Part shown: piece after piece, positions 44,576 to 54,021 of the stretch
Numbering within the stretch: the stretch's first letter is position 1
Layout of the letters: every line of letters begins with the position of its first letter
Translations under genes and position numbers: made by a program
Notes under the pieces: generated by a model
Database searches by the model: none
Seen by the model: the letters and a program-made list of their open reading frames with translations, nothing else
What the model was told of the DNA's origin: nothing
NCBI RefSeq assembly: GCF_000807255.1
Contig: NZ_CP009268.1
Coordinates: 1,642,384-1,706,383 of the forward strand
Direction of reading: 5' to 3'
Length of the DNA stretch: 64,000 nt
From: Clostridium pasteurianum DSM 525 = ATCC 6013
GTDB lineage: Bacteria > Bacillota > Clostridia > Clostridiales > Clostridiaceae

Positions 44576-46267
44576 ATGGATTATAAGAAAATAATTACAG
44601 CAAGAATTAAAGACACTGTAGATTTAGAATTGGAAACTATTGAAAGATTAATAGAAATACCGCCAAAATCTGAAATGGGAGATTATGCATTTCCATGCTT
44701 TTCTCTAGCAAAAGCTTTGAGAAAAGCTCCTAATATAATAGCAGAAGATATGGCAAAAAATATATACAAAGAAGGTTTTGAAAAGATAGAAAACTTAGGA
44801 CCTTATTTGAATTTTTTTGTGGATAAGGCAGTGTTTATGAAAAATACTATTGAAACAGTGTTAACTGAAAAGGATTCCTATGGGTCTTCAGAAGTTGGAA
44901 AGGGGAAAAATATAACTATAGATTTTTCTTCACCTAACATCGCAAAACCTTTCCACGTAGGACATCTTTTCAGTACGGCTATAGGAAATTCACTATATAG
45001 AATTTTATCTTTTGAGGGTTACAATTGCATAGGAATAAATCATCTTGGTGATTGGGGAACTCAGTTTGGTAAATTGATTTGCGCATATAAAAGATGGTGT
45101 GACAAAGAAAAATTAGAAAAAGAGCCTATAAAGGAACTTTTAAGGATATATGTAAAATTTCATGATGAAGCAGATAGAGATTCAAGTATTGAAGATGAAG
45201 CAAGAATGTATTTTAAGAAGTTGGAAGATGGAGAAAAAGAAGAAATTGAACTTTGGGAAAAATTCAGAGAACTTAGTTTAAAAGAATTCCAAAAGGTATA
45301 TTATCTATTGAATGTAAAATTTGATTCCTATGCAGGTGAAAGCTTCTACAACGATAAAATGGATGCTGTAGTAGAAGAAATAGATAAAAAGGGATTGTTA
45401 GTAGACAGTAATGGTGCAAAAGTTGTTATGCTGGATGAATTTAATATGCCTCCTTGCATTATAAAGAAATCAGATGGAGCTACCATATATGCTACTCGTG
45501 ATTTAACCGCAGCAGAGTATAGAAAAAATACCTATAATTTTTATAAAAGTATTTATGTAGTTGGCGGTGAGCAAAAACTTCATTTTAAGCAGGTATTTAA
45601 AACTTTAGAACTTATGGGTTATGATTGGGCTAAGGATTGCAATCATGTAAGTTTTGGGCTTGTAAAATTTGCTGATAAAAAGCTGTCCACAAGAAAAGGA
45701 GAAGTGATTTTCTTAGAGGATTTATTAAATGAATCCATATCAAAAACCTTAGAAATTATAAATGAAAAAAATCCGGAGCTTGAGAATAAAGAGGAAGTTG
45801 CAAAAAAAGTTGGAGTAGGGGCAATGGTATTTACTTATCTCAAGAACAGCAGAGAAAAGGATATAGTTTTCGATTGGAAGGATATGCTCAGCTTTGATGG
45901 AGAAACAGGTCCTTATGTTCAATATACTTATGCAAGGGCAAAGAGTATACTTAGAAAACTAGGTAATGGAAGTGGCGAAATAGACTATTCTAAGCTAAAT
46001 ACTTCAGAAGAATTTGAACTTGTAAAATATATAGAAAGTTTTCAAAATGCTATTTTGGCAGCTATAGACAAATTGGAACCATCAATTTTAACAAGACACA
46101 TTATAGAAATAGCAAAGGCCTTTAATAAGTTTTATAATCTCCATAAAATAGCTACTGAAGAGGATAAGGAAATTAAAAATGCAAGATTAAAGCTTGTAGA
46201 AGCAACTGCGCAGGTAATAAAAAACGGCTTAAATCTATTGGGAATAAGTGTAGTAGAGAGTATGTAA
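44576..46267 (+). CDS. argS: Arginyl-tRNA synthetase
   Basis: The 563-residue class I synthetase begins with an Arg-tRNA synthetase N domain and carries the HIGH-type [19 protein letters not shown] and the [15 protein letters not shown] region corresponding to KMSKS. The C-terminal DALR anticodon-binding domain holds [17 protein letters not shown] and [12 protein letters not shown]. It charges tRNA-Arg with ATP. Start ATG 44576 follows AGGAGGA. It is controlled by the T-box leader just upstream. Confidence 0.96.
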   Translation: MDYKKIITARIKDTVDLELETIERLIEIPPKSEMGDYAFPCFSLAKALRKAPNIIAEDMAKNIYKEGFEKIENLGPYLNFFVDKAVFMKNTIETVLTEKDSYGSSEVGKGKNITIDFSSPNIAKPFHVGHLFSTAIGNSLYRILSFEGYNCIGINHLGDWGTQFGKLICAYKRWCDKEKLEKEPIKELLRIYVKFHDEADRDSSIEDEARMYFKKLEDGEKEEIELWEKFRELSLKEFQKVYYLLNVKFDSYAGESFYNDKMDAVVEEIDKKGLLVDSNGAKVVMLDEFNMPPCIIKKSDGATIYATRDLTAAEYRKNTYNFYKSIYVVGGEQKLHFKQVFKTLELMGYDWAKDCNHVSFGLVKFADKKLSTRKGEVIFLEDLLNESISKTLEIINEKNPELENKEEVAKKVGVGAMVFTYLKNSREKDIVFDWKDMLSFDGETGPYVQYTYARAKSILRKLGNGSGEIDYSKLNTSEEFELVKYIESFQNAILAAIDKLEPSILTRHIIEIAKAFNKFYNLHKIATEEDKEIKNARLKLVEATAQVIKNGLNLLGISVVESM

Positions 46268-46323
46268 ATTTATATATAAATATAATTTATGTAAAGATAA
46301 TTCTATTAAAAGGAGTGTGAAAA

Positions 46324-46686
46324 ATGGATTGGAAAAGGATGATTCCTAGTATAATATTAATAATAATATTGCTTGGAGCTTATAATCTACTTAAAGTATT
46401 TGTCTTTGATAAAATAAGACCTATAAAGTGGATTAAATGGGTAGTTCTTATATTAGCTGTACTTTTAGGTGCATTAAATGGATATGCAGCAAATACATTT
46501 GGCGAATTAAGCTGGCAGTATTATGTTTGCATGGGGTTATTTGTTATGGCATTGTTTGCCTTCTTCGATTTATTGGGATTTGGAAGAAAGTCAAAGTATT
46601 CAAAAGGTAATAAAAAAGACAATGATGTGGTTATAAGACCTAAAGCCAAACCTAACAGAGTAAAAAACAAAAATAAGGATAAATAA
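46324..46686 (+). CDS. Small membrane protein, 120 aa
   Basis: The protein has three hydrophobic segments (about residues 7-24, 38-55 and 64-85) and a long basic tail (KSKYSKGNKKDNDVVIRP...). No family is recognised. It starts 56 bases after argS with AAAGGAG, and a terminator follows, so it may be the last gene of the argS transcript. Role unknown. Confidence 0.6.
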   Translation: MDWKRMIPSIILIIILLGAYNLLKVFVFDKIRPIKWIKWVVLILAVLLGALNGYAANTFGELSWQYYVCMGLFVMALFAFFDLLGFGRKSKYSKGNKKDNDVVIRPKAKPNRVKNKNKDK

Positions 46687-46692
46687 TCAAGT

Positions 46693-46731
46693 AAGGAAGA
46701 AAGTTTAATTTACAAACCTTCTTCCTTTTTA
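46693..46731. terminator. Terminator between convergent genes
   Basis: AAGGAAGAAAGTTT (46693-46706) pairs with AAACCTTCTTCCTT (46714-46727), followed by TTTATT. Confidence 0.75.
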
Positions 46732-47274
46732 TTAATAAGCTTGTGCTCTTATAGTTCCACAGGCAATTTTTTTACCTGAATTACCAGAGGGTTGAGTCCT
46801 GTAATCATCAGGACTTTCATGAATAACTATAGATCTATTAATAATATCCCTGACTTTAAATTTACTTGTAAAAAAACTCATCTTAGTAATATTGTTACTA
46901 TTGGAAAATAGAACTGGAAAGTCACCTGCATGATTGCCATGGGGTTGATTTGTTGGGTTCCAGTGTTCTCCAGTTTGTGGAAAAGGATTATCATTAGTAC
47001 CTATATTTCCACAGGGTTTTTCATGTATGTGAAAACCAAAGGGACCTATTTGAGGATTGCTTCCCTCTGCTGGTCTATAAGGAGGTAAATTTTTTATATT
47101 TACGTATACTTCACAGCCATCAGCTACATCTCTAAAAATTACTGTACCATTTATATTTGGATATTTAGAGCCACCTTTTACATAGGCAATGGCAGCGGTA
47201 GGATGTGAAGACCTTATAAAGTTGTGATAATAAGGATTGTTATAGTAATATTCATTATCATAATTGGTATACAT
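46732..47274 (-). CDS. Cu/Zn superoxide dismutase family protein
   Basis: The 180-residue protein keeps the SodC metal site: FGFHIHEKPCG (two Cu histidines and the disulfide Cys), GEHWNPTNQPHGNHAGDFP (bridging His, Zn histidines and Asp) and VIHESPDDY (last Cu His), with the partner Cys and Gly in KIACGTI. The Arg near the active site is present in YRTQPSG. There is no signal peptide or lipobox. The N-terminal ~25 residues are Tyr/Asn-rich (YDNEYYYNNPYYHNF), reminiscent of spore coat tails. A role in the spore coat is possible. Confidence 0.87.
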   Translation of the reverse strand: MYTNYDNEYYYNNPYYHNFIRSSHPTAAIAYVKGGSKYPNINGTVIFRDVADGCEVYVNIKNLPPYRPAEGSNPQIGPFGFHIHEKPCGNIGTNDNPFPQTGEHWNPTNQPHGNHAGDFPVLFSNSNNITKMSFFTSKFKVRDIINRSIVIHESPDDYRTQPSGNSGKKIACGTIRAQAY

Positions 47275-47360
47275 TAAGTATTCCTCCGTTAAAAGATTTA
47301 CTATATATTATATGTGTTTATGTAAATCAATGGGAATAATTTGCTGAATAAAATAATTAT

Positions 47361-47795
47361 TCAGCTTCTACTTGATTCTTTATTCAGAAATTTCATAGCC
47401 AGTTCTTCACGTAAGCCAGGAACATTTGTAGTTCCTTTTCCTTTTGATATTCTGTAAAACTCACATTTATAATTGATGCGGTCAAGTGCATTTTGTAAGA
47501 GAGCAATCTGTTTTTCAGTTTTTTCTTTTTGATGAATGAATAGATCATATCGCTGGTCAATTGTTGAATCTCCTTCTTCGCACCATTCAAAGAACTGTTT
47601 GATATCCTTAAGTGGCATACCTGTATTTTTTAAACATTCTATCATTTTAAGACATTCAACATCTGTATCATCGAATACCCTGATATTGCTAGAAGTTCTG
47701 CTGACAAGAGGAAGCAGCCCTTCCTTGTCGTAGTAGCGCAGGGTTGATATAGATATATTTAGCATTTCTGATATTTCTCCAATGGAATAAGTCAT
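47361..47795 (-). CDS. MerR-family regulator, AdhR/NmlR-like
   Basis: The 144-residue protein has the MerR winged helix (YSIGEISEMLNISISTLRYYDKEGLLP) and a long dimerisation helix (FIHQKEKTEKQIALLQNALD). Cysteine 54 lies in IECLKNTGMPL, the position of the redox-reactive Cys in AdhR/NmlR regulators that answer aldehydes and electrophiles; Cys 48 is extra. It diverges from the cupin-CMD-flavodoxin operon whose promoter has the expected operator, and its close relative is at 60310. Start ATG 47795 follows GGAGG. Confidence 0.85.
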   Translation of the reverse strand: MTYSIGEISEMLNISISTLRYYDKEGLLPLVSRTSSNIRVFDDTDVECLKMIECLKNTGMPLKDIKQFFEWCEEGDSTIDQRYDLFIHQKEKTEKQIALLQNALDRINYKCEFYRISKGKGTTNVPGLREELAMKFLNKESSRS

Positions 47796-47826
47796 AAAGC
47801 ACCTCCAAAAAATTTACAAAAAAGTA

Positions 47827-47857
47827 TTGACCTAAAGTTAGGTTTAGGTATTAGAAT
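47827..47857 (+). promoter_or_regulatory. MerR-type promoter with 19-bp spacer (site 1)
   Basis: TTGACC (47827-47832), 19 bases and TAGAAT (47852-47857). The spacer holds the dyad CCTAAAGTTAGGTTTAGG. Long 19-bp spacing is the mark of promoters that MerR proteins untwist. It drives the gene at 48023. Confidence 0.75.
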
Positions 47858-48022
47858 ATATCTATCATAGTATATGAAATAAGCTTATGCAAGCCTAAAG
47901 TGTATTTTAAAGAAACTGTGGGTGGTTTATTTATATGTGGTCCATGTGCGTTGTCACATGACGATTGCATAAAAATTTATGAGAGATCATACAAATAACA
48001 AGTTTTAAGGAGAGAAAAATTT

Positions 48023-48433
48023 ATGGACAGAAAAGAACTAGAAAAGGTATCTGATTTTTCACTAGGAGAAGAAAATACAGCTTATGCACCATATTTTATT
48101 GGAAAAAGCTATTTAAGTCTTTTAAATAACAAGGAAGTAACTATTTGCAATGTTACATTTGAACCAGGGTGTCGTAATAACTGGCATATCCATCATGGCG
48201 GCGGACAGATATTAATCTGTGTCGGTGGTCATGGATGGTATCAGGAGATGGGAAAACAGTCGCAGCTTTTAAAGAGTGGAGATGTGGTATATATTGCTCC
48301 AGAAATCAAGCATTGGCATGGTGCTGTAGCAGATGAGGCTTTTTCACATCTGGCTTTATCTGTTCCAGTGGAAGGCAACTCTAGTGAGTGGTGTGAACCA
48401 GTAACGGATGAAGAATATGAGAAGCTAAGATAA
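48023..48433 (+). CDS. Cupin-domain protein
   Basis: The 136-residue protein is a single cupin barrel with metal ligands in NNWHIHHGGGQILICVGG (HxH, and Gln in place of the usual Glu) and HWHGAVADEAFSHLALS. The family includes many oxidoreductase-linked or carboxymuconolactone-associated proteins. It is first in a three-gene operon with a CMD-like protein and a flavodoxin, starting after AAGGAGAG. The operon is under the MerR-type promoter at 47827. Substrate not known. Confidence 0.82.
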   Translation: MDRKELEKVSDFSLGEENTAYAPYFIGKSYLSLLNNKEVTICNVTFEPGCRNNWHIHHGGGQILICVGGHGWYQEMGKQSQLLKSGDVVYIAPEIKHWHGAVADEAFSHLALSVPVEGNSSEWCEPVTDEEYEKLR

Positions 48434-48437
48434 TATT

Positions 48438-48800
48438 ATGAATATGGATAGTAATTTATCTATGGAAATGGAGGCAGCTATGAAAAAGCAAACAGCAGGC
48501 AGGGATGCCCTTGGAATATTTGCACCTAAATTTGCAGAATTAAACGATGATGTTTTATTTGATGGGGTTTGGTCACGAGAGGATAAATTATCCCTCAGGG
48601 ATCGCAGTGTGATTACAGTAACGGCATTAATGACAAAGGGGATTTTTGATAATTCATTAAAATACCATATGGCGAATGCAAAAAACAATGGAGTGACAGC
48701 AGAGGAAATTGCTGAAATTATTACTCATCTGGCATTTTATGTAGGATGGCCAAATGCTTGGTCAGCATTTGCACTGGCAAAGGAAGTCTGGGAGGATTAA
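48438..48800 (+). CDS. Carboxymuconolactone decarboxylase-like protein
   Basis: The 120-residue all-helical protein has the CMD fold: FDGVWSREDKLSLRDRSVIT, then AEEIAEIITHLAFYVGWPN and AWSAFALAKEVW. The AhpD-type CxxC pair is absent, so it is not a peroxidase of that kind. It begins four bases after the cupin stop. Pairing of cupin, CMD and flavodoxin under AdhR-like control suggests detoxification of a reactive carbonyl or quinone. Confidence 0.8.
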   Translation: MNMDSNLSMEMEAAMKKQTAGRDALGIFAPKFAELNDDVLFDGVWSREDKLSLRDRSVITVTALMTKGIFDNSLKYHMANAKNNGVTAEEIAEIITHLAFYVGWPNAWSAFALAKEVWED

Positions 48801-48805
48801 ATATT

Positions 48806-49279
48806 ATGGAGAAAAAGTTGATTTTGTATTATTCGTATACAAATAATACTAAGAAAGTTGCAGAACAGATTCAGAAGGCTACTGGTTCAGATATCTGTGA
48901 AATTGAAACAGTAAAGCCTTATACAGGAGATTATAATTCAGTAGTGGACCAGGGAAAACAGGAGGTTCACCGTGGATATAAACCAGCAATTAAGCCACTT
49001 TCTGTAGATTTGGAAAATTATAATACAATTATTTTAGGTACACCAGTGTGGTGGTATACATACGCACCGGCAGTTGCAACATTTTTATCTGAATACGATT
49101 TGTCAGGTAAGACAATAATTCCATTTGTAACCAATGGAGGATGGATTGGACATACAATAAAGGATATCGAAAAGGGTTGTAAGAATGCCATTGTTACAAA
49201 TGCTATTGATATTAAATTTGATACAGATAAAATGGTAATGCCTGAATCCAATCTTGAGAAATGGATTGCTTGTTTGTAA
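48806..49279 (+). CDS. Flavodoxin
   Basis: The 157-residue protein has the FMN phosphate loop YYSYTNNTKKVAEQI and the ring-binding GTPVWWYTYAPAVATFL and FVTNGGWIGHTIKDI. ATG 48806 is chosen because GGGAGG overlaps the preceding stop codon at the correct distance. It would give electrons to the reductive step carried out with the cupin and CMD-like proteins. No clear terminator follows. Confidence 0.85.
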   Translation: MEKKLILYYSYTNNTKKVAEQIQKATGSDICEIETVKPYTGDYNSVVDQGKQEVHRGYKPAIKPLSVDLENYNTIILGTPVWWYTYAPAVATFLSEYDLSGKTIIPFVTNGGWIGHTIKDIEKGCKNAIVTNAIDIKFDTDKMVMPESNLEKWIACL

Positions 49280-49447
49280 GCATTTTGTCTTTAAAATTAG
49301 AGAAAATAGAATATTAGTTAAACGATTATATTTGAACTTGTATTATTTAGTATACCTTTACAAACGGTATGGATTTGAAGAAACTCTGCGTTTGTGGAGG
49401 TGTTTTTTCATTGATTTTAATAAGGGCAAATATGTCTAATTAAACTA

Positions 49448-49594
49448 TTACTTTGTCAATTGCTTTATAGCATTGAGAAATTCTACACTTCATTGGATGG
49501 CTTCTTGGGTTAATCGTATATTCTTTTCATTTTTAAGTTTTGCTAAATATTCACCTGTATCAAATTGTCTAATATACTGTTCTTTGGTATCATT
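49448..49594 (-). pseudogene. Gene relic with internal stop
   Basis: Minus-strand translation gives NDTKEQYIRQFDTGEYLAKL, then KNEKNIRLTQEAIQ, a TGA at 49490-49492, and SVEFLNAIKQLTK. The codon pattern is coding-like but there is no start codon in frame. It looks like the end of a decayed gene of unknown type. Confidence 0.35.
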
Positions 49595-49750
49595 TTAATT
49601 AGGTTATATGATACACTTTTGTTTTGAAGGAAATTAAGATTATTTATAGAATTATATCATAAAGTGAAATATTATAAAGACTATATGTAATGTGGAATTT
49701 ACAATTTTACAACTTCCCATTAGACTAATAATGAGAACTTTTATAGTTAA

Positions 49751-49921
49751 ACATTATATATTTTTGATTATTTTATTGAAAATATATATGACCTAGAGGA
49801 TTTGATTCAACCAACTGATTTGGAAGATATTAATAAGTTATTTGATTTAATTAAGTATATTGAAAATCAAGATGATAGAGGATTTTTTGTTACTTATATT
49901 TTTCGTAAAAGAAAAAGTTAA
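49751..49921 (+). pseudogene. C-terminal gene fragment, unknown family
   Basis: An open frame without ATG/GTG/TTG at its beginning reads ENIYDLEDLIQPTDLEDI, NKLFDLIKYIENQDDRGF, FVTYIFRKRKS before TAA 49919. It seems to be the tail of a lost protein. It is followed by an AT-rich gap and the NUDIX pseudogene. Confidence 0.35.
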
Positions 49922-49997
49922 TACGGAGTATTTTTATAAAGTGTAACAGTTGTAAGATATTATTATACGAAAACTAATTAAGAAGGTAGGGATAAGT

Positions 49998-50218
49998 ATG
50001 AGAGTACCATATCAAGTTTTAATATTTCCTTTTATATAAGTGATAAAGGAGGTACAGAATATGCTATATTCCATAGAAGTGGTGCTGATTGGTGGCAAGC
50101 TATTTCTGCTGGAGGAGAAGATGGGGGAACGATAATTGAATCAGCTAAAAGAGAAGCATGGGAAGAAGGAGAAATTCCTGAGGATTCACTTGAGCATGGG
50201 ATTATAAGCTGGATATAG
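49998..50218 (+). pseudogene. NUDIX hydrolase pseudogene (frameshift, truncated)
   Basis: ATG 49998, with AGAAGGTAGGG upstream, begins MRVPYQVLIFPFI and then stops. Shifting frame at about 50035 restores YISDKGGTEYAIFHRSGADW, WQAISAGGEDGGTIIES and AKREAWEEGEIPEDS, which is a NUDIX box (G-x5-E-x7-REA-WEEG). The reading then ends at TAG 50216, some 60 residues short of a normal NUDIX protein. One lost base and an early stop explain the damage. The normal enzyme would hydrolyse a nucleoside diphosphate derivative. Confidence 0.75.
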
Positions 50219-50280
50219 AGAGGAAGTGAAATTTAGTGTCTTTGTGTAATTATTATACACTCCTTCACTAAAGATAATAA

Positions 50281-51186
50281 ATGGATATAAAAAAAGTAAA
50301 GGGGAATACATTTGTTATTAATACTGGAATGACGTACATACCTTTTTATAGAGTTAACGATGAAGAAATTATTATGTTGGATTCAGGATGGGCAAAAGGG
50401 GAGAGAGAAGGAATAGATGAGCTTTTGGAAAGAAACAATTTTAAGATAGTTGGCATAATATGCAGTCATGCTCATATAGACCATATAGGAAATAATGCAT
50501 ATTTGAAGAAAAAATATAATTGTGTTATAGCTATGTCAGCCTATGAAGCTCTTTTTTGCAGTTCCACAGTCAATCTAAAGGTTTATTACAGCAGCCAAAC
50601 ATTATCAGAGGTTACAGAACATTTTGAACATATGGTTTGTGAAACAGATGTTATGATTTTCAATAACCAGGATGAAATATATGTGTGTGGCATTAAATTT
50701 AAAATTCTTCATACACCTGGACATAGTCCTGCACATATATGCATTACTACCCCTGATGATGTTGCATATTTAGGAGATGCTCTCATAAGCTACGAAATAA
50801 TGAAGGGGGCTAAAATGCCTTACGCCTATATACTTAGAGAGGATTTGAAAAGTAAATTAAAGCTTTATGACTTAAAATGCAGTAAATACATAGTGGCACA
50901 TAAAGGTATGTATGATGATATTGAAAAACTTATAACTGATAACATAAATTTCTATAAGAATATAGCAGAAAGGGTAAATGCTATAATAGATGGTGCAATG
51001 ACCATGGAAGATATTTTGAAGACAGTTATTAAAAATTTTAATATTCATGTAAATAGCAGATATAAATATATCGTAATAGAAAGAATGTTAAAGTCATATG
51101 TTGAATATTTGAATGAGATAGGAATTATAGAGTTAAATATGGACGATGGGTTTCTTAAATATTCAAAACGTTTATCTGATATTTAG
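50281..51186 (+). CDS. MBL-fold metallo-hydrolase
   Basis: The 301-residue protein has the metallo-beta-lactamase signature SHAHIDHIGNN, HTPGHSPAHIC, AYLGDALISY and IVAHKG, giving two metal sites. Residues ~225-300 add a winged-helix-like tail, as in the LACTB2-like hydrolases. The family acts on thioesters, glutathione adducts or RNA ends. The ribosome site before ATG 50281 is poor. It stands alone between pseudogenes and the transposon. Confidence 0.82.
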   Translation: MDIKKVKGNTFVINTGMTYIPFYRVNDEEIIMLDSGWAKGEREGIDELLERNNFKIVGIICSHAHIDHIGNNAYLKKKYNCVIAMSAYEALFCSSTVNLKVYYSSQTLSEVTEHFEHMVCETDVMIFNNQDEIYVCGIKFKILHTPGHSPAHICITTPDDVAYLGDALISYEIMKGAKMPYAYILREDLKSKLKLYDLKCSKYIVAHKGMYDDIEKLITDNINFYKNIAERVNAIIDGAMTMEDILKTVIKNFNIHVNSRYKYIVIERMLKSYVEYLNEIGIIELNMDDGFLKYSKRLSDI

Positions 51187-51331
51187 TAAGTTTAACAATA
51201 TAGGTTATAAATGCCTAAAACTACAAATGGATTCAGAGCAAAGTTACATATTGAAATTCTTATAGATTGAAAGTACATTTTAACTAGTACTTTTATTTAA
51301 ATTGGACAATATAATTCTTGAGGTGATTTTT

Positions 51332-51511
51332 ATGTTGAAGGGTCATAATGAAAATACTACCAAAAGAGATAGACTTGCTTCTGGTCCATCTACTACGGGA
51401 TCAACAGGAATATCTAATTCAGCTAATTTAACTATAGATTCATCTGGTACAGATGAAAATCCTAATGAGCTTTTTCCTAACTTTAATAAGGATAATAAGA
51501 GTAAAAAATAA
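51332..51511 (+). CDS. Small Ser/Thr/Asn-rich protein, 59 aa
   Basis: ATG 51332 follows GAGGTG at good spacing. The product (MLKGHNENTTKRDRLASGPS ... NKDNKSKK) is hydrophilic and unstructured, without cysteine. It may be a small spore or surface protein. Its stop codon lies two bases before the probable left end of the transposon, so the transposon sits immediately downstream. Confidence 0.5.
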   Translation: MLKGHNENTTKRDRLASGPSTTGSTGISNSANLTIDSSGTDENPNELFPNFNKDNKSKK

Positions 51512-51520
51512 TTGTTACGC

Positions 51521-51647
51521 GTCAAATTATTTAATCCTTAAAAAGTCAAATTATTTCAGCCTAAAATTAGTAATAATGTGGTAAAAAATCAGTTTAAATA
51601 ATCTTACTAATGGCAAATTAAGTCTCAAAAATCAAATTAAATAATCC
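51521..51647. repeat. Left-end transposase binding-site array
   Basis: Four related 17-mers: GTCAAATTATTTAATCC (51521), GTCAAATTATTTCAGCC (51545), ATCAGTTTAAATAATCT (51588) and ATCAAATTAAATAATCC (51631). Confidence 0.65.
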
Positions 51648-51711
51648 TTTCTCCACAATATCCACAATGTATAAAATTCTAAAATTGGTCAATAAATATA
51701 GGCATAGAAAA

Positions 51712-51734
51712 ACACTGCTCAGAATAAGCAGTGT
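51712..51734 (-). terminator. Terminator of the transposon operon
   Basis: ACACTGCT / AGCAGTGT stem; on the minus strand it is followed by TTTTTC, ten bases after the ATPase stop. Confidence 0.75.
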
Positions 51735-51742
51735 AAAAAATT

Positions 51743-52549
51743 TTAAATTGTAAGATCAATTTCACTCTGAGATTTATAAACTGTATCTGAATTAATAGAA
51801 GTAAGTCTTTCATTAGCACCAGAGATAAGGCACATTCTCGTTAGAGAATTTAGTGGTCTTATAGCTCCATTAGTGCTTGAATAAATGAGTTCAAAAGCAT
51901 CATCAGTAAAAATTGGTTCTGAACAGCCTGCGGCTTTTAGCATAGAAGTTATGTAGGGCTTACATTCATCATGCGTTAGCCCTTTTAAGCAATAATTCAT
52001 TATGATTCGTTGACGTAGTGCTTCATGGACCTGCCTGCTGAGTTGAAGTAAAAAATTAGGTTGACCTGAAAGAATTAACATAGCATAATTCTTTGAGTCC
52101 ATATGAAAATTAAATATTATTCTTAAATCATCAAGAATGGAATTGCTTAAAAATTGACATTCATCAATTATAATAACTGGAATTACATTTTTACTGTGGC
52201 TATAAGTGTATATAGACTCTTGTATTTGCTTAAACATAGTTACTTTTTTCTGAGCATGAATTATTCCAAGACCATCGCATAATGCTCTATAGAAGTCCAT
52301 AACAGTTAAAGTGGAAATAGGAATGTATACGCACTTATATAAATTTGGATTTAGTGAATCTACAAAATTGCGGAGCAAGAAAGACTTACCAACTCCAGGC
52401 TCTCCAGTAATAACGCCAATCCCTAAAACAGATTTTAAAAATTCTAATCTATTCATTGCTTTAGAGAAATCCTCAGATTTAAAACTGTATTTTAAGTCAA
52501 GATTTTTATCAAAAGGATCAAAAGTTAAGCCATAAAAAGCTTTATACAT
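51743..52549 (-). CDS. AAA+ ATPase, ExeA/TnsC/TniB-like transposition protein
   Basis: The 268-residue protein begins MYKAFYGLTFDPFDKNLDLK, a hallmark of ExeA-type transposon ATPases. Walker A is GEPGVGKSFLLRN, Walker B VIIIDECQFLS, sensor 1 MLILSGQPNF and a later RPLNSLTRMCL segment fits sensor 2. Such ATPases choose and mark the target and stimulate the DDE transposase. Its ribosome site overlaps the stop of the transposase gene, so expression is coupled. It could be called IstB-like in automatic annotation but is closer to the TnsC group by context. Confidence 0.85.
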   Translation of the reverse strand: MYKAFYGLTFDPFDKNLDLKYSFKSEDFSKAMNRLEFLKSVLGIGVITGEPGVGKSFLLRNFVDSLNPNLYKCVYIPISTLTVMDFYRALCDGLGIIHAQKKVTMFKQIQESIYTYSHSKNVIPVIIIDECQFLSNSILDDLRIIFNFHMDSKNYAMLILSGQPNFLLQLSRQVHEALRQRIIMNYCLKGLTHDECKPYITSMLKAAGCSEPIFTDDAFELIYSSTNGAIRPLNSLTRMCLISGANERLTSINSDTVYKSQSEIDLTI

Positions 52550-52564
52550 AATATCAACCTCCGG

Positions 52565-53827
52565 TTAGTTAGCTTCAAAGGCAGAAAAATCAACAGAATT
52601 AGTATTGTTAGTTCTTCTGATTTTTGAATTATCAATTTTTTTAACAGGGAAAATAGTATCTTCAAGTTTACCATCCTGTGAAAAAATATAAGCTTTATCA
52701 ATAGATGATGGATCATAGCGTATATTTATTTTGTCACCAACATATTTTAGTGGTACTTCAAATATTTTTGTACCTATAGATACTGTGGAGTCATTTTTTA
52801 CAGTACGGAGTACTTTATATAAAAATAAATAGTCTAGTTCAGTTTTAGAATCAATAAATCTTATATTTTCAACATTAGACATGTACTTATCAATTGGTTT
52901 TTTGTTTATTGAGGAATGTATAGTGTTGTTATAACTGTTAACATAACCCGACAGGGATTCATTTAAAAGGTCTATAGATTTAAAATCATTCCAATTAATT
53001 GAATTCATCCATTGTTTTTGCATAGTTTGGAACCATCTTTCAATTTTGCCCTTAGATTGAGGGGAATATGGTCTTGCAAAACTTAAAATACTACCAAGAG
53101 CTGCACAAATCAAATGAAATTGTTCACTTTTATATATCTTTCCATTATCAACGAAAACTTTTTTAGGAATTCCCTTTGATGCTACCGCATCTTTAAATAC
53201 AGACATAAGAGATAAAAGATCATCTTTAAAAAATGCTTTGCATCCTACAATGACTCTACTGGAATCGTCTAAAAAAGCTATAATATAAGTCTTGAATTTT
53301 TTATCTTCTATAGTAAGGTAAGGTCCTACAGATACGTCAGATTGCCAGCATTCATTGGAAAACTCAAATTCAAAGGCTCTCCTATCATCAGGTACAAGCT
53401 TTTTAGAACCTATCTTAGCCTTATTTATAAATCTAGTTACTGTTGACAGAGAAATACTAGTTTCACTTTCAAAACCTTTAGCTATAACTTCATGATATAT
53501 GTACTTGGCAGTTTTTTTCGGTGAATTTAATTTACTGTTTATAATAAATTCTTTGGTTTCATTTGAAATTTTTCTGGAAGTACCTTTATCAGCTCTTGAT
53601 TTTGGATATAAACCATCAATACCATATTTCCTATATTGAACTAGCCATCCTTTGATTGTTGCAGGAGAGTACTCTTTTTTCTTGCCGTTAGGCAGTGTAT
53701 AAGACTTTGCTGCAATTTCTGCTAAATAATCTTTTACAGAAGCCTGGGTAAATGTATTGGTTATAATGGGTGCAATCAGAGAATAACGAAATAATGCTAT
53801 CTTTTGATTAAATTCTTTTAATATCAT
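52565..53827 (-). CDS. DDE integrase-type transposase (TnsB/TniA/IS481-like)
   Basis: The 420-residue protein has N-terminal helix-turn-helix DNA-binding domains (SPATIKGWLVQYRKYGIDGL, ETSISLSTVTRFINKAKIGS) and an rve catalytic core. The catalytic acids are D in CWQSDVSVGPY, D in VFVDNGKIYKS and E in SKGKIERWFQTMQKQ. A C-terminal Mu-type beta-barrel follows (TVSIGTKIFEVPLKYVGDKI). It cuts and joins the transposon ends. GGAGG precedes ATG 53827 by ten bases. No frameshift was seen, so it may be active. Confidence 0.88.
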   Translation of the reverse strand: MILKEFNQKIALFRYSLIAPIITNTFTQASVKDYLAEIAAKSYTLPNGKKKEYSPATIKGWLVQYRKYGIDGLYPKSRADKGTSRKISNETKEFIINSKLNSPKKTAKYIYHEVIAKGFESETSISLSTVTRFINKAKIGSKKLVPDDRRAFEFEFSNECWQSDVSVGPYLTIEDKKFKTYIIAFLDDSSRVIVGCKAFFKDDLLSLMSVFKDAVASKGIPKKVFVDNGKIYKSEQFHLICAALGSILSFARPYSPQSKGKIERWFQTMQKQWMNSINWNDFKSIDLLNESLSGYVNSYNNTIHSSINKKPIDKYMSNVENIRFIDSKTELDYLFLYKVLRTVKNDSTVSIGTKIFEVPLKYVGDKINIRYDPSSIDKAYIFSQDGKLEDTIFPVKKIDNSKIRRTNNTNSVDFSAFEAN

Positions 53828-54021
53828 TGATTATCAACCTCCTATTTTTATTAATAATTATGACTTGAAATTTATATTTAAACCGTTAAAGGTTATGTGG
53901 AATTATACAAAAATTTTAGATAGAACAAGTGAAATGAGGACAAGATTGATATAAAAAGACATTAAAAAAGTGTGAAGTATTTAATTTGATAAAAAAGACA
54001 GACCTAATTTATACCTATTAA

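Noticed and set aside
49254-49439. A 61-codon + strand frame overlapping the flavodoxin end
   Set aside because: No ribosome site, no domain, and it overlaps the flavodoxin gene. The inverted repeat ACAAACG / CGTTTGT (49360-49395) inside it was noted but is too short to call.
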